DNA of 64,000 nt from Blautia sp. (GTDB taxonomy: Bacteria; Bacillota; Clostridia; Lachnospirales; Lachnospiraceae). The stretch lies in contig JAETNR010000021.1 in the NCBI GenBank assembly GCA_021772055.1, forward strand, positions 1 through 64,000, given 5' to 3'. The notes under the pieces were generated by a model that ran no database searches, was not told the origin of the DNA, and was given only the letters and a program-made list of their open reading frames with translations. The position numbers and the translations under genes were made by a program. Below are positions 23,584 through 33,171 of this stretch, in pieces; within the stretch, counting starts at the first letter, position 1, and each line of letters begins with the position of its first letter.

Positions 23584-24552
23584 ATGAAAAAGAGAATTGC
23601 GGACTTATTTAAAAACAAGAAAATTGCAGGAGGATGCGCAGCGATCGCATTAGCAGTCATCGTAGGCGGAGCAGCAATTATGCAGCAGCCGGCAACAATT
23701 CCGGAACTTCCGACATTTGAGGATCCGGTTATGGAAGTATCTCTTGAAGAAGAGGAAACCCCTTTAGCTGCAAAACCAACCGTAAAAACCAAAACAACAA
23801 AGAAAACATCCAAGAAAAAAGTAAAACTTTCCAAAGCATCTGCGAAAACATATACAAAGAAGCTTCCGACTAAGAAAAAAACAACAAGCAAGACATCTAC
23901 AAGCAAGACTCAGAAGGTTGTAACAAAGACTGTTGTTTCCACAGCAACAAGCGAAAAATATACCAAGAAATCCAAAACAAAAGTAGTTACCACAACAGTA
24001 ACCACAACCGTTACAACAACGACAACCAAGCTTGCCGCAAGTACTGCAACCACAGCAAAGCCAAAAACAACAACTACAACTGCAAAAGGAAAATATGAAG
24101 TCAGCATCAGCAAAATTGCTCCGAAAGCAGATGCAAGAGTAATTTCCGCTTACAATACATTGGGATTCAAAGTATATGTAGACTCCACAGTATCTTATTC
24201 GGGATATTTTGATGCAAAAACCAGAAGCATTACTTTGAAGTATGAAGACGATACCATCTACCATGAACTTGGACATTTCCTGGCATTTATAGCAGGAAAC
24301 GTAGATAAGTCAGCAGACTTCACCAATGTTTACAACAGTGAGAAAGCAAAATATACAGGTGTAAATAAGGTATATGTAACCCAGAATTCGTCTGAGTATT
24401 TTGCAGAGTCTTTCAGAGACTACACCTTAAACACAGGTGTTCTGCGGAATTCCCGCCCCAATACTTATGCATCCGTGACTTCTGCTCTGAATAAAGTAAC
24501 GACCGCACAGGTAACCAAACTTCAGAAGCTGTATGCTCCTCTTTGGAAATAA
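23584..24552 (+). CDS. Secreted PPEP/ATLF-like zinc metalloprotease under c-di-GMP control
   Basis: The 322-aa product from ATG 23584 (GAAAGGTG upstream) has an N-terminal signal or anchor segment (about residues 14-32), a long Lys/Thr-rich low-complexity linker (about residues 55-205) and a C-terminal metalloprotease domain. That domain has IYHELGHFL (HExxH zinc motif), NVDKSADFTNVY, and NSSEYFAESFRDYTLNT followed by NSRPNTY, closely parallel to the His-Glu, Glu-Phe-Phe-Ala-Glu-Ser-Phe and PQTY segments of Clostridioides difficile PPEP-1, a Pro-Pro endopeptidase that releases surface adhesins. As with PPEP-1, a c-di-GMP-I riboswitch precedes it. It probably sheds a surface protein when c-di-GMP is low. 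The substrate is unknown. Confidence 0.87.
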   Translation: MKKRIADLFKNKKIAGGCAAIALAVIVGGAAIMQQPATIPELPTFEDPVMEVSLEEEETPLAAKPTVKTKTTKKTSKKKVKLSKASAKTYTKKLPTKKKTTSKTSTSKTQKVVTKTVVSTATSEKYTKKSKTKVVTTTVTTTVTTTTTKLAASTATTAKPKTTTTTAKGKYEVSISKIAPKADARVISAYNTLGFKVYVDSTVSYSGYFDAKTRSITLKYEDDTIYHELGHFLAFIAGNVDKSADFTNVYNSEKAKYTGVNKVYVTQNSSEYFAESFRDYTLNTGVLRNSRPNTYASVTSALNKVTTAQVTKLQKLYAPLWK

Positions 24553-24564
24553 AATCAATCACAG

Positions 24565-24602
24565 AAAAAACTGCCGTACGAGATCAGTGCGGCAGTTTTT
24601 TT
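24565..24602 (+). terminator. Intrinsic terminator after the metalloprotease gene
   Basis: Stem AAAAAACTGCCG (24565-24576) and CGGCAGTTTTTT (24590-24601) with an 8-T tract. Confidence 0.88.
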
Positions 24603-24622
24603 ATCGCAGAACATATCGTGTG

Positions 24623-24651
24623 TGGACAGAATAAAAAAAATATGTTAGAAT
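24623..24651 (+). promoter_or_regulatory. Promoter of rho
   Basis: TGGACA (24623-24628), a 17-nt spacer, and TAGAAT (24646-24651). The leader to ATG 24802 is about 145 nt and contains a short hairpin GCGGAT/ATCCGC (24691-24715), possibly involved in Rho autoregulation. Confidence 0.6.
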
Positions 24652-24801
24652 ACATTCCAATAATACAATTATGCCGCGATTTCTTATGCAGCGGATGAGA
24701 AAAAGACGGATCCGCATGGATTCTGATGTTCATGTCTAGTCAGACAGAGTATCCCGTAAATTGTGTGGAAAAAAGATGTTATAGAAGGCTGAGGTAATTT
24801 T

Positions 24802-26391
24802 ATGAGAGAAAAATATGAATCATTGTCGCTTACAGTTTTAAAAAGTCTTGCAAAGGCCAGAGGACTAAAAGGAGTTTCAACGTTAAGGAAAACGGAGCTG
24901 ATCGAACGCATGCTCCAGGAAGACGAAAAAGAAGAAAAACAGAAGGATAGTCCGGAGAAAACAGAAAAATCAGAGAAAGAAGAAAGGCCGGAGAAGGCAG
25001 AAAAGACGGAGCAGCCATCTGCTGAGCACAGTGCGGGAGACAAGCCTGCATCTGAGAAGTCACGTACAGAGAGAACAGTTTTTGAGAAAACTGCGGAGAA
25101 AAAAGTATCTGAGAATTCCGGAGCTGAGCGATATGCGGAGAAAATATCCCGTGAACATGCTGAGAAATCCAATGAAAGGCCTTTTGTTGAAAAGACAGAG
25201 ACAGAAAGCCAGGAAGAGACCAAAAGAAATTCCGCATACCGTATTCCAGCAGAAACAGTTCAGCTGGACAGCGGGGAGAAGGCCAACGGAATTCTGGAGG
25301 TTATGCCGGATGGTTTTGGATTTATCCGCTGTGAGAATTATTTGCCTGGAGAAAACGATGTATACGTTTCCCCGTCCCAGATTCGCAGATTTAATCTTAA
25401 AACCGGGGATATCATCCAGGGAAATATCCGTATCAGAACCCAGGGAGAGAAGTTCAGCGCTTTGCTATATGTGACTTCCATCAATGGATTCCATCCAAGC
25501 GAGGGACAGAGAAGGTATAATTTTGAGGACATGACCCCCATCTTCCCGAATCAGCGTCTGGTACTGGAGCGTGCCGGTGGAACGACGGCTATGAGAATCG
25601 TAGATTTGATAAGCCCTATTGGCAAGGGCCAGCGAGGCATGATTGTTTCACCGCCAAAAGCAGGTAAGACAACCCTCCTGAAGGATATTGCAAAATCCAT
25701 TCTGCGGAATAATCCCGGCATGCACCTCATTATTCTGCTGATCGATGAGCGGCCTGAGGAGGTCACCGATATCAAGGAAGCCATTCAGGGAACGAATGTG
25801 GAGGTTATTTATTCTACTTTTGATGAGCTTCCGGAACACCACAAAAGAGTATCCGAAATGGTAGTGGAACGTGCACGCCGTCTGGTAGAGCACAAAAAGG
25901 ACGTTACCATTCTCCTGGATTCCATTACAAGGCTTGCAAGAGCCTATAACCTGATTATTCCTCCAAGCGGCAGAACTTTGTCCGGTGGTCTTGATCCGGC
26001 AGCATTACATATGCCGAAACGCTTCTTTGGTGCTGCCAGAAATATGCGTGAGGGAGGAAGCCTGACGATCCTTGCAACAGCCCTTGTGGATACGGGAAGC
26101 AAGATGGATGACGTAATCTACGAAGAATTTAAGGGAACCGGAAACATGGAACTTGTGCTTGACCGGAAGCTGCAGGAGAAACGCGTATTTCCTGCCATTG
26201 ATATTCAGAAATCCGGTACCAGAAGAGAGGATCTTCTTCTCAGCCGGGAAGAGCAGGAGGCAGTATACAATATGCGCAAGGCCCTGAACAGCATGAAGGC
26301 GGATGAGGCTGTGGAACAGATCCTGAATATGTTCTCCAGAACCAAGAATAATGCGGAATTTGTGCAGATGGCGAAAAAACAGAAATTTTGA
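24802..26391 (+). CDS. rho: Transcription termination factor Rho
   Basis: The 529-aa protein has the N-terminal Rho helix domain ([20 protein letters not shown]), then a charged Glu/Lys/Ser-rich insertion of about 110 residues (about 40-150), the cold-shock-like RNA-binding domain ([14 protein letters not shown] and [18 protein letters not shown]) and the RecA-like ATPase with Walker [25 protein letters not shown]-loop-type [12 protein letters not shown] and the C-terminal [10 protein letters not shown]. Rho unwinds RNA from RNA polymerase to end transcription. The insertion makes it longer than E. coli Rho (419 aa), as in several Gram-positives. It has its own promoter and long leader. Confidence 0.96.
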   Translation: MREKYESLSLTVLKSLAKARGLKGVSTLRKTELIERMLQEDEKEEKQKDSPEKTEKSEKEERPEKAEKTEQPSAEHSAGDKPASEKSRTERTVFEKTAEKKVSENSGAERYAEKISREHAEKSNERPFVEKTETESQEETKRNSAYRIPAETVQLDSGEKANGILEVMPDGFGFIRCENYLPGENDVYVSPSQIRRFNLKTGDIIQGNIRIRTQGEKFSALLYVTSINGFHPSEGQRRYNFEDMTPIFPNQRLVLERAGGTTAMRIVDLISPIGKGQRGMIVSPPKAGKTTLLKDIAKSILRNNPGMHLIILLIDERPEEVTDIKEAIQGTNVEVIYSTFDELPEHHKRVSEMVVERARRLVEHKKDVTILLDSITRLARAYNLIIPPSGRTLSGGLDPAALHMPKRFFGAARNMREGGSLTILATALVDTGSKMDDVIYEEFKGTGNMELVLDRKLQEKRVFPAIDIQKSGTRREDLLLSREEQEAVYNMRKALNSMKADEAVEQILNMFSRTKNNAEFVQMAKKQKF

Positions 26392-26399
26392 TAAACGGC

Positions 26400-26428
26400 T
26401 TGCATTTGCAGTATGATTATGTTATAAT
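26400..26428 (+). promoter_or_regulatory. Promoter of rpmE
   Basis: TTGCAT (26400-26405), a 17-nt spacer, and TATAAT (26423-26428). The start of transcription near 26435 leaves a leader of about 68 nt before rpmE, long enough for autoregulation by L31. Confidence 0.75.
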
Positions 26429-26502
26429 CAGAAAGCTGTTTAATAGTGAATTCGTCTGAGAATTACGAATAGAAATATAATAAATATAGAGAGGTGAAAA
26501 TC

Positions 26503-26706
26503 ATGAGAGAAGGAATCCATCCGAATTATCATCAGGCTACTGTAACCTGCAACTGTGGAAATACATTTGTAACCGGCTCCACAAAGTCCGATATCCACGT
26601 TGAAATCTGCTCTAAATGCCATCCGTTCTACACAGGACAGCAGAAGGCAGCTCAGGCTCGCGGACGTATTGATAAGTTCAACAAGAAATACGGCTTGAAT
26701 AAATAA
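26503..26706 (+). CDS. rpmE: 50S ribosomal protein L31 (zinc-binding, type A)
   Basis: The 67-aa protein [11 protein letters not shown] has the four zinc-binding positions of C+ L31 (VTCNCGN and [12 protein letters not shown]). Start ATG 26503 is supported by GAGAGGTG; a GTG at 26494 inside that site is rejected. The Cys-containing form is used when zinc is sufficient. It is flanked by its own promoter and terminator between rho and the DUF1385-prmC-prfA cluster, a conserved firmicute order. Confidence 0.97.
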   Translation: MREGIHPNYHQATVTCNCGNTFVTGSTKSDIHVEICSKCHPFYTGQQKAAQARGRIDKFNKKYGLNK

Positions 26707-26729
26707 TCAGACTAATAGGAAGTATTGTG

Positions 26730-26763
26730 AAGGTTGAGGTTGGGAAATCTCAACCTTTCTTTT
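26730..26763 (+). terminator. Intrinsic terminator after rpmE
   Basis: Stem AAGGTTGAG (26730-26738) and CTCAACCTT (26749-26757), followed by TCTTTTA. Confidence 0.8.
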
Positions 26764-26785
26764 ACCGTAGATATGGGAGAGACAT

Positions 26786-27751
26786 ATGAAATCATCAAAT
26801 ATTGGCGGTCAGGCAGTTATGGAAGGAATCATGATGCGGCATAAGGAGAAGTACTCCATTGCTGTCCGTCGTCCTGATAAGGAAATTGAGTTAAAGGTAG
26901 AAGATTATAAGTGCATTTTCGGCAAGGCACAGCTCTGGCGCAAACCGGTGATCCGCGGAGTGGTAAGTTTTGTGGATTCCCTGGTGATGGGGACGAAATG
27001 CCTGATGTATTCTGCAGAGATTGCGGGAGACGAAGAGGATGAGGAGGATGCAGCGAAGACGGCCCATCTTACGGAAGAAGAGAAGGCTGCGCGCAAAGCA
27101 AAGGAAGAGAAGCAGTTTCAATGGCTCTTATATGTGACGGTGGCTGTTTCCATTGTGGTTTCGATTGCAGCATTTATGCTTCTTCCCTACGCACTGGCAA
27201 GCCTTTGCAGAAAGGTAGGAGCGTCCGAGTTTGTGGTTACTATTGTGGAAGCATTTGTGAAGCTTGCACTGTTTATGGGATATATGCTGCTGATATCCAG
27301 AATGAAGGATATTCAGCGCACATTCATGTACCATGGGGCAGAGCATAAGTGCATTAACTGTGTGGAGCACGGACTTCCCCTTACAGTGGAGAATGTAATG
27401 AAGAGTTCCAGGCAGCATAAGCGCTGCGGAACCAGTTTTCTGTTCCTGGTAATGCTGGTAAGCATTGTGCTGCATTTTGTCTTTGTACTGGTGCCGTTTT
27501 ACTGGGTGCGCCTGTTCGGCAGACTTTTGATGGTTCCTGTGGTTTCCGGAATCTCCTTTGAGATCATCCAGTGGGCAGGAAGAACGGACAGTAAGCTTGC
27601 GGATCTCATGAGCAAACCGGGACTTGCCATGCAGAAGCTGACGACCATTGAACCTACGCCGGATATGGTGGAGGTTGCCATTGCGGCTGTGGAAGCAGTA
27701 TTTGACTGGAAGGCTTATCTGAAGGAAGAGTTTGGATATGAAGAACCTTAA
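26786..27751 (+). CDS. DUF1385 membrane protein
   Basis: The 321-aa protein starts SSNIGGQAVMEGIMMRHK, the DUF1385 signature, and contains FMYHGAEHKCINCVEHG with conserved His and Cys residues plus SRQHKRCGTSFLFLV. Four or five hydrophobic segments lie at about residues 112-135, 155-175 and 215-260, and a charged insertion is seen near residue 85. The family is predicted to be metal-dependent, but its function is unknown. It is almost always next to prmC/prfA in firmicutes, as here; its end overlaps prmC by 14 bp. Confidence 0.9.
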   Translation: MKSSNIGGQAVMEGIMMRHKEKYSIAVRRPDKEIELKVEDYKCIFGKAQLWRKPVIRGVVSFVDSLVMGTKCLMYSAEIAGDEEDEEDAAKTAHLTEEEKAARKAKEEKQFQWLLYVTVAVSIVVSIAAFMLLPYALASLCRKVGASEFVVTIVEAFVKLALFMGYMLLISRMKDIQRTFMYHGAEHKCINCVEHGLPLTVENVMKSSRQHKRCGTSFLFLVMLVSIVLHFVFVLVPFYWVRLFGRLLMVPVVSGISFEIIQWAGRTDSKLADLMSKPGLAMQKLTTIEPTPDMVEVAIAAVEAVFDWKAYLKEEFGYEEP

Positions 27752-28646
27752 ATCCCTTTTGAAAGAGGGAACGGAGATCCTGAAGAATGCAGAGATTGAG
27801 GAAGCCGGGCTGGATGCCTGGCTCCTTCTGGAATACACTGCGGGGATCAGCCGTGCTTATTATTATGCCCATGATACAGATGAGATACCCACAGAAAAGG
27901 AAAAAGCTTATTTGAAGCTTTGTACTATGCGGGCAGAGCATATTCCGCTGCAGCATCTTGTTCATAGGGCATATTTTATGGAATACGAATTTTATGTGGA
28001 TGAAAACGTATTGATTCCCCGCCAGGATACGGAGATCCTGGCAGAAACAGCACGGGAAATTTTAAAAAATAGGGAAAACCCGAGGATTCTGGATATGTGT
28101 ACCGGATCCGGATGCATTCTCATAAGCCTTTTGGCTCATAAGGAAGACTGTACCGGAGTGGGGGCGGATATTTCTCCAGAGGCCCTTGCAGTGGCAAAAA
28201 GAAACGCAGAAATCATTGGCGTGGGCAAGAAGGCATTTTTTGTACAAAGCGATACATTTTCGGATGATTTTTTTCAGGAAAAAGATGGAAAAGTACCTGA
28301 AAAATATGATATGCTTATTTCCAATCCACCTTATATCCCAACAGGGGAAATCCGGGGACTTCAGGAGGAGGTGCGCTCCCATGATCCGCTTCTTGCGTTG
28401 GACGGACGTGAGGATGGATTATATTTTTACCGGGAAATCACAGCCGGGGCCCGGAAGTATTTGAAACCTGGGGGCTGGCTTTTGTATGAGATCGGGTGCA
28501 GCCAGGGATGTGCAGTGGAATCTATGATGGCACAGGCCGGCTTTGTATCAATAGAGGTTAAGAAGGATATGGCAGGACTTGACCGTGTGGTTCTTGGAAT
28601 GGTTCCGCCGATAGATATCGTACGTCAGGAGGACGATCATGTTTGA
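27738..28646 (+). CDS. prmC: Release factor N5-glutamine methyltransferase
   Basis: The 302-aa protein has an N-terminal helical release-factor-binding domain, [17 protein letters not shown], the SAM loop [14 protein letters not shown] and the catalytic NPPY in [10 protein letters not shown]. It methylates the Gln of the GGQ motif in release factors. ATG 27738 is chosen over TTG 27732 because AAGGAAGAG is spaced 7 nt from it. It overlaps DUF1385 upstream and its substrate gene prfA downstream, which couples their translation. Confidence 0.95.
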   Translation: MKNLKSLLKEGTEILKNAEIEEAGLDAWLLLEYTAGISRAYYYAHDTDEIPTEKEKAYLKLCTMRAEHIPLQHLVHRAYFMEYEFYVDENVLIPRQDTEILAETAREILKNRENPRILDMCTGSGCILISLLAHKEDCTGVGADISPEALAVAKRNAEIIGVGKKAFFVQSDTFSDDFFQEKDGKVPEKYDMLISNPPYIPTGEIRGLQEEVRSHDPLLALDGREDGLYFYREITAGARKYLKPGGWLLYEIGCSQGCAVESMMAQAGFVSIEVKKDMAGLDRVVLGMVPPIDIVRQEDDHV

Positions 28647-29715
28647 TAAATTGGAAGATCTGCTGCTTCGCTTCGATGAAGTACTAAATGAACTGGGAGA
28701 ACCGGGAGTTACCGGCAACCCGGAACGCTTCCAGAAGCTGATGAAGGAGCAGAGCGAACTGCAGCCTATTGTGGATGCATATAAAGAATATAAAAAGAGT
28801 AAAGAAACCATAGCGGACAGTCTTTCCATGCTGGAAGAGGAGAAGGATGAGGAGATGCGCGAAATGTTGAAGGAAGAGCTTTCCGATGCAAAGAAGCGCG
28901 CAGAAGAGCTGGAGCATGAGATCAAGATCCTGCTTCTTCCCAAAGACCCCAATGACAGCAAGAATGTTATCGTGGAGATCCGTGCAGGTGCAGGGGGGGA
29001 CGAAGCTGCCCTGTTTGCTGCGGAAGTTTATCGTATGTATGTAAAGTATGCGGAGTCTCTCCGCTGGAAAACAGATATGCTGAGTCTCAATGAGAATGGA
29101 ATCGGCGGATTTAAGGAAGTAACATTCATGATCCAGGGGATTGGAGCTTATTCCCGGCTGAAATACGAAAGCGGTGTACATCGTGTACAACGTGTTCCGG
29201 AGACAGAATCCGGCGGAAGGATCCATACCTCTACCTGTACGGTGGCAATCATGCCTGAGGCAGAGGAGATCGATTTCCAGCTTGATATGAATGACTGCAA
29301 ATTTGATGTATTCCGTGCTTCCGGAAACGGCGGCCAGTGTGTCAATACCACAGACTCCGCAGTCCGTCTGACCCATATTCCTACGGGAATCGTTATTTCC
29401 TGCCAGGACGAGAAGTCCCAGCTGAAAAATAAAGACAAGGCTTTGAAGGTACTGCGCTCCCGTCTTTATGAGATGGAGCTTGCCAAACAGCATGATGCGG
29501 AGGCGGAGGCCAGAAGAAGCCAGATCGGTACAGGCGATCGTTCCGAGAAAATCAGGACTTATAATTTCCCCCAGGGACGCGTGACGGATCACAGGATCAA
29601 ACTGACATTGCACCGTCTGGAAAATGTTCTGAACGGAGATCTCAATGAGATCATTGACAGCCTTATTGCAGCGGATCAGGCTGCGAAACTGAGCAATCTT
29701 CAGAATGAGGCTTAG
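28639..29715 (+). CDS. prfA: Peptide chain release factor 1
   Basis: The 358-aa protein has the stop-codon-reading PxT motif (RVPETESGG) and the catalytic loop [19 protein letters not shown], with [12 protein letters not shown] and [14 protein letters not shown]. It releases peptides at UAA and UAG. The motif reads PET rather than PAT/PVT and the base after GGQ is Cys rather than His; I believe both occur in clostridial RF1. The start ATG 28639 overlaps the end of prmC by 8 bp after AGGAGGACG. Confidence 0.96.
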   Translation: MFDKLEDLLLRFDEVLNELGEPGVTGNPERFQKLMKEQSELQPIVDAYKEYKKSKETIADSLSMLEEEKDEEMREMLKEELSDAKKRAEELEHEIKILLLPKDPNDSKNVIVEIRAGAGGDEAALFAAEVYRMYVKYAESLRWKTDMLSLNENGIGGFKEVTFMIQGIGAYSRLKYESGVHRVQRVPETESGGRIHTSTCTVAIMPEAEEIDFQLDMNDCKFDVFRASGNGGQCVNTTDSAVRLTHIPTGIVISCQDEKSQLKNKDKALKVLRSRLYEMELAKQHDAEAEARRSQIGTGDRSEKIRTYNFPQGRVTDHRIKLTLHRLENVLNGDLNEIIDSLIAADQAAKLSNLQNEA

Positions 29716-29744
29716 TACTATTAAGAAAGAAAGAGGAAGGAAAC

Positions 29745-30662
29745 ATGAAAAAAACAGCACTGGTAATCATGGCAGCCGGAATCGGAAGCCGCTTTGGAAA
29801 AGGAATCAAGCAGCTTGCGCCTGTAGGGCCGAACGGTGAGATCATTATGGATTATTCCATTCATGATGCTTTGGAGGCAGGATTTAATAAAGTTGTATTC
29901 ATTATCCGTAAGGATATTGAAGAGGAATTCCGCCAGGTGATCGGAGACAGAATTGAAAAGATCACGGAAGTGGCTTATGCATTTCAGTCTTTGGAGGATA
30001 TTCCGGATGGATTTATAAGACCGGAAGAACGTACAAAGCCATGGGGAACCGGACAGGCTGTTCTTGCGGCAAAAAAGGTTCTTGATGAGCCATTCGCAGT
30101 TATCAATGCAGATGACTACTACGGAAAAGAAGCCTATGTAAAAGTGCATGATTATCTGGTTTCAGATCAGCCGTCAGATGGTGTGCTTCATATCTGTATG
30201 GCAGGCTTCCGGCTGGGAAATACCTTAAGCGACAACGGCAGTGTCACCAGAGGCATCTGCCATATAGAGGAAGGCGTTCTTACAGGAGTCACAGAGACAC
30301 ATGATATTTTTAAGACGGCCAAAGGGGCAGAGACCCGCAGCGAAGACGGTTCTGTCACGGAATTGGATACAGACAATCTGGTTTCTATGAATATGTGGGG
30401 ACTGACACCGGAATTTATGGATACTCTGGAAAAAGGCTTTGCAGACTTTTTAGGCAGTCTGAATCCGGGAGAATTGAAGAAGGAATATCTGCTTCCTGAG
30501 ATGATTGACCGTCTGATCAAGGCCGGAACAGCCAGGGTCGATGTACTTGAGACCCTGGATACCTGGTTTGGTGTAACCTATGCAGCGGATAAGGAGGCGG
30601 TCACGGAGGCATTCCGTGATCTAGTGGAGAAAGGCGTTTATCCTTCGAATCTTTATGCATAG
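29745..30662 (+). CDS. Sugar nucleotidyltransferase family protein
   Basis: The 305-aa protein begins ALVIMAAGIGSRFG-KGIKQL, the nucleotide-binding loop of NTP_transferase proteins, with FAVINADDYYGKEAY as the metal-binding segment. It is shorter than GlmU and lacks a left-handed helix repeat. It probably transfers a nucleotide to a sugar phosphate, but the specific sugar cannot be inferred. It lies 30 bp after prfA and 60 bp before glmM, which suggests a cell-wall or nucleotide-sugar role. Confidence 0.8.
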   Translation: MKKTALVIMAAGIGSRFGKGIKQLAPVGPNGEIIMDYSIHDALEAGFNKVVFIIRKDIEEEFRQVIGDRIEKITEVAYAFQSLEDIPDGFIRPEERTKPWGTGQAVLAAKKVLDEPFAVINADDYYGKEAYVKVHDYLVSDQPSDGVLHICMAGFRLGNTLSDNGSVTRGICHIEEGVLTGVTETHDIFKTAKGAETRSEDGSVTELDTDNLVSMNMWGLTPEFMDTLEKGFADFLGSLNPGELKKEYLLPEMIDRLIKAGTARVDVLETLDTWFGVTYAADKEAVTEAFRDLVEKGVYPSNLYA

Positions 30663-30722
30663 ATTATATAAAGAAATGGCAACCGTTCATGAGATTCTGT
30701 TTAAAGAAATGAGGAGATTATT

Positions 30723-32069
30723 ATGGGAAAATATTTTGGAACAGATGGCTTTCGCGGGGAAGCAAATGTGAAACTGACGGTAGATCATGCCTTTAAGGTG
30801 GGACGTTATGTAGGCTGGTACTATGGACGCGATCATAAGGCGAAGATCGTTATCGGCAAGGATACCAGAAGAAGCAGCTATATGTTTGAATATGCCCTGG
30901 TAGCCGGTCTGACCGCATCAGGTGCGGATGCGTATCTGCTTCATGTAACTACAACACCAAGTGTATCTTATGCCGTAAGAACAGAAGATTTTGACTGTGG
31001 TATCATGATCTCTGCAAGCCATAACCCTTTCTATGACAATGGAATCAAGCTTTTGAACGGAAACGGACAGAAGGTGGAAGCAGCGATTGAGGAGCGGATC
31101 GAAGCTTATCTGGACGGAGAGATCGAAGAACTTCCTCTGGCTACCAGAGAGGATGTGGGACGTACTATTGATTTTGCTTCCGGACGGAACCGTTATATCG
31201 GCTACCTGATTTCGATCCCAAGCCGTGACTTTAAAAATATCAGGGTTGGCCTTGATTGTGCAAACGGAAGCTCCTCCGCGATTGCGAAGAGTGTTTTCGA
31301 TGCGTTAAGAGCCAAGACCTATGTAATTAATAATTCGCCGGACGGAACCAATATCAATACCAACTGTGGTTCTACCCATATTGAGGTCCTTCAGAAATAT
31401 GTGGTGGATAACGGGCTGGATGTGGGATTTGCCTATGACGGTGATGCAGACCGCTGTATTGCGGTAGATCATAAAGGAAACATCATTGACGGTGATAAGA
31501 TCATGTATGTCTGCGGCAAATATCTGAGAGAAAAGGGCCAATTAAACCGTGATACTGTAGTAACTACCGTCATGTCCAATCTGGGGCTTTATAAAGCACT
31601 GGAGAGGGAAGGTATGCGCTATGAGCAGACTGCGGTAGGGGATAAATACGTGGCTGAGAATATGCTGGAAAATAATTACAGTATCGGCGGAGAACAGTCG
31701 GGACATATTATCTTCAGCCGCTATGCAGCTACCGGTGATGGAATCCTTACCTCTCTGATGCTGATGGAGGCCTGCGTGGAGAAAAAGGCAACCCTCTGCG
31801 ATCTTGCCAAGGAAATGAAGGCTTATCCTCAGCTTCTGCGCAATGTAAGGGTAGCAGACAAAAAAGAAGCCAGAGAGAATCCGGCTGTTGTGGCAGCAGT
31901 TCAGGCTGCAGCAGAGTCTCTTGGAGATGATGGACGTATCCTGGTAAGAGAAAGCGGTACGGAGCCTGTGATCCGTGTGATGGTAGAAGCCGGCACAGAT
32001 GATATCTGCCGCGAAGAAGTGGAACGTGTAATCAAGGTAATGGAAGCCGAAGGTCTGATCGTAGAATAA
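30723..32069 (+). CDS. glmM: Phosphoglucosamine mutase
   Basis: The 448-aa protein has KYFGTDGFRGEAN at the start, the phosphoserine loop MISASHNPFYDNGIKLL, the metal loop AYDGDADRCIAVD, the sugar loop GGEQSGHIIF and the phosphate loop RESGTEPVIRVM. These match GlmM, which converts glucosamine 6-phosphate to glucosamine 1-phosphate for peptidoglycan. Start ATG 30723 follows ATGAGGAGAT. Confidence 0.93.
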   Translation: MGKYFGTDGFRGEANVKLTVDHAFKVGRYVGWYYGRDHKAKIVIGKDTRRSSYMFEYALVAGLTASGADAYLLHVTTTPSVSYAVRTEDFDCGIMISASHNPFYDNGIKLLNGNGQKVEAAIEERIEAYLDGEIEELPLATREDVGRTIDFASGRNRYIGYLISIPSRDFKNIRVGLDCANGSSSAIAKSVFDALRAKTYVINNSPDGTNINTNCGSTHIEVLQKYVVDNGLDVGFAYDGDADRCIAVDHKGNIIDGDKIMYVCGKYLREKGQLNRDTVVTTVMSNLGLYKALEREGMRYEQTAVGDKYVAENMLENNYSIGGEQSGHIIFSRYAATGDGILTSLMLMEACVEKKATLCDLAKEMKAYPQLLRNVRVADKKEARENPAVVAAVQAAAESLGDDGRILVRESGTEPVIRVMVEAGTDDICREEVERVIKVMEAEGLIVE

Positions 32070-32111
32070 TCGGTTACTGTGGAGTGAACAGTAATCAGCA
32101 TAAGGGAACAC

Positions 32112-33161
32112 ATGAAAAACAGAAGAATATCATGGATTTTGGCAGCCTGTGCGGGAATGATTTTCCTTGCAGGCTGCGGAGGGGAAAAACAGAAAATATT
32201 TGAGCAGGCTGAGAAGGATTTCTCACAGGGAAGCTATGAGTATGCTCTTGCAGGCTATGAAGCTTCTGCTGCAAACGGATGGAAGGATGCCGCGTCCTAT
32301 AGGGGCGCAGGAGTCTGTAATATGCGCCTTGGAAATGATGAAGCTGCGGTTGAGAATTTTACCAGCGCTCTAAATTGTGAAAAGGTGGATAAAGCTCTTA
32401 AGAAGGATATTTTATCCTACCGCGCTACTGCCCGGTGGAATCTGGGACTTTATGCGGATGCCATGGCAGACTGCCAGACATTGGCAGAAGAGTACAGCAT
32501 GGATGCAGATACTTATTATCTTACCGGAAAAACAGCCCTTTCCATGGATTCCTATGGGGAGGCTTCTAATAATTTTGAGCAGGCGTATGGCGAGGATCCT
32601 ACCTTTGACATGGCAATCCGGATTTATGAGGCTTATCAGGAACGGGGAATGGAAGCAGACGGTACCAGATACCTGGAGACTGCTCTTACCGGTGAGCCGA
32701 AAAAGGCAGAGGATTATTGCGACAGAGGACGTGCCTATTACTATATGGCAGACTATACTAGCGCCCAGAAGGAGCTTATTGAAGCCTCCAACAGGGGAAG
32801 CCTGGAAGCGCTGCTGCTTTTGGGAAGGGTCTATCAGGCGCAGGGCGATATTTCCAATGCCCGCTCTATGTATCAGGAGTATGTCTCTAAAGAGGAAGCT
32901 TCTGCGGCCGGGTATAACGGTCTTGCCCTTTGTGACATTGCAGAGGGGAAATATGAGGATGCGCTGGCAAACATTAACAATGGCCTGCCAACTTCCACAA
33001 CGGAGGAAATGCAGGATCTGCTGTTTAATGAAATAGTAGTTTATGAGAAGCAGCTTGATTTTGCCAAAGCGCTTGAAAAAGCGAAGAAGTATCTGGAAAT
33101 GTTTCCGGAGGATGAGGCTGCTTTGAAAGAAGTAAAATTTTTACAGACCCGGATCGGGTAA
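32112..33161 (+). CDS. TPR-repeat lipoprotein
   Basis: The 349-aa protein has a lipoprotein signal with lipobox FLAGC (Cys at about residue 22) and then about eight tetratricopeptide-type repeats, for example FEQAEKDFSQGSYEYALAGY, ALLLLGRVYQAQGDISNARS and YNGLALCDIAEGKYEDALAN. It should sit on the outer face of the membrane as a protein-binding scaffold; the partner is unknown. ATG 32112 follows AAGGGAA. It lies between glmM and hflX on the same strand, and its stop is 10 bp before hflX. Confidence 0.85.
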   Translation: MKNRRISWILAACAGMIFLAGCGGEKQKIFEQAEKDFSQGSYEYALAGYEASAANGWKDAASYRGAGVCNMRLGNDEAAVENFTSALNCEKVDKALKKDILSYRATARWNLGLYADAMADCQTLAEEYSMDADTYYLTGKTALSMDSYGEASNNFEQAYGEDPTFDMAIRIYEAYQERGMEADGTRYLETALTGEPKKAEDYCDRGRAYYYMADYTSAQKELIEASNRGSLEALLLLGRVYQAQGDISNARSMYQEYVSKEEASAAGYNGLALCDIAEGKYEDALANINNGLPTSTTEEMQDLLFNEIVVYEKQLDFAKALEKAKKYLEMFPEDEAALKEVKFLQTRIG

Positions 33162-33171
33162 GGATGTGTTT

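Noticed and set aside
23881..24100. ACA/ACC-rich stretch as a possible DNA repeat array
   Set aside because: It is the low-complexity Lys/Thr linker of the metalloprotease and keeps the reading frame throughout.
23517..24276. Minus-strand frames rich in Cys, Phe and Val
   Set aside because: They mirror the Lys/Thr repeat of the metalloprotease linker and are composition artefacts.
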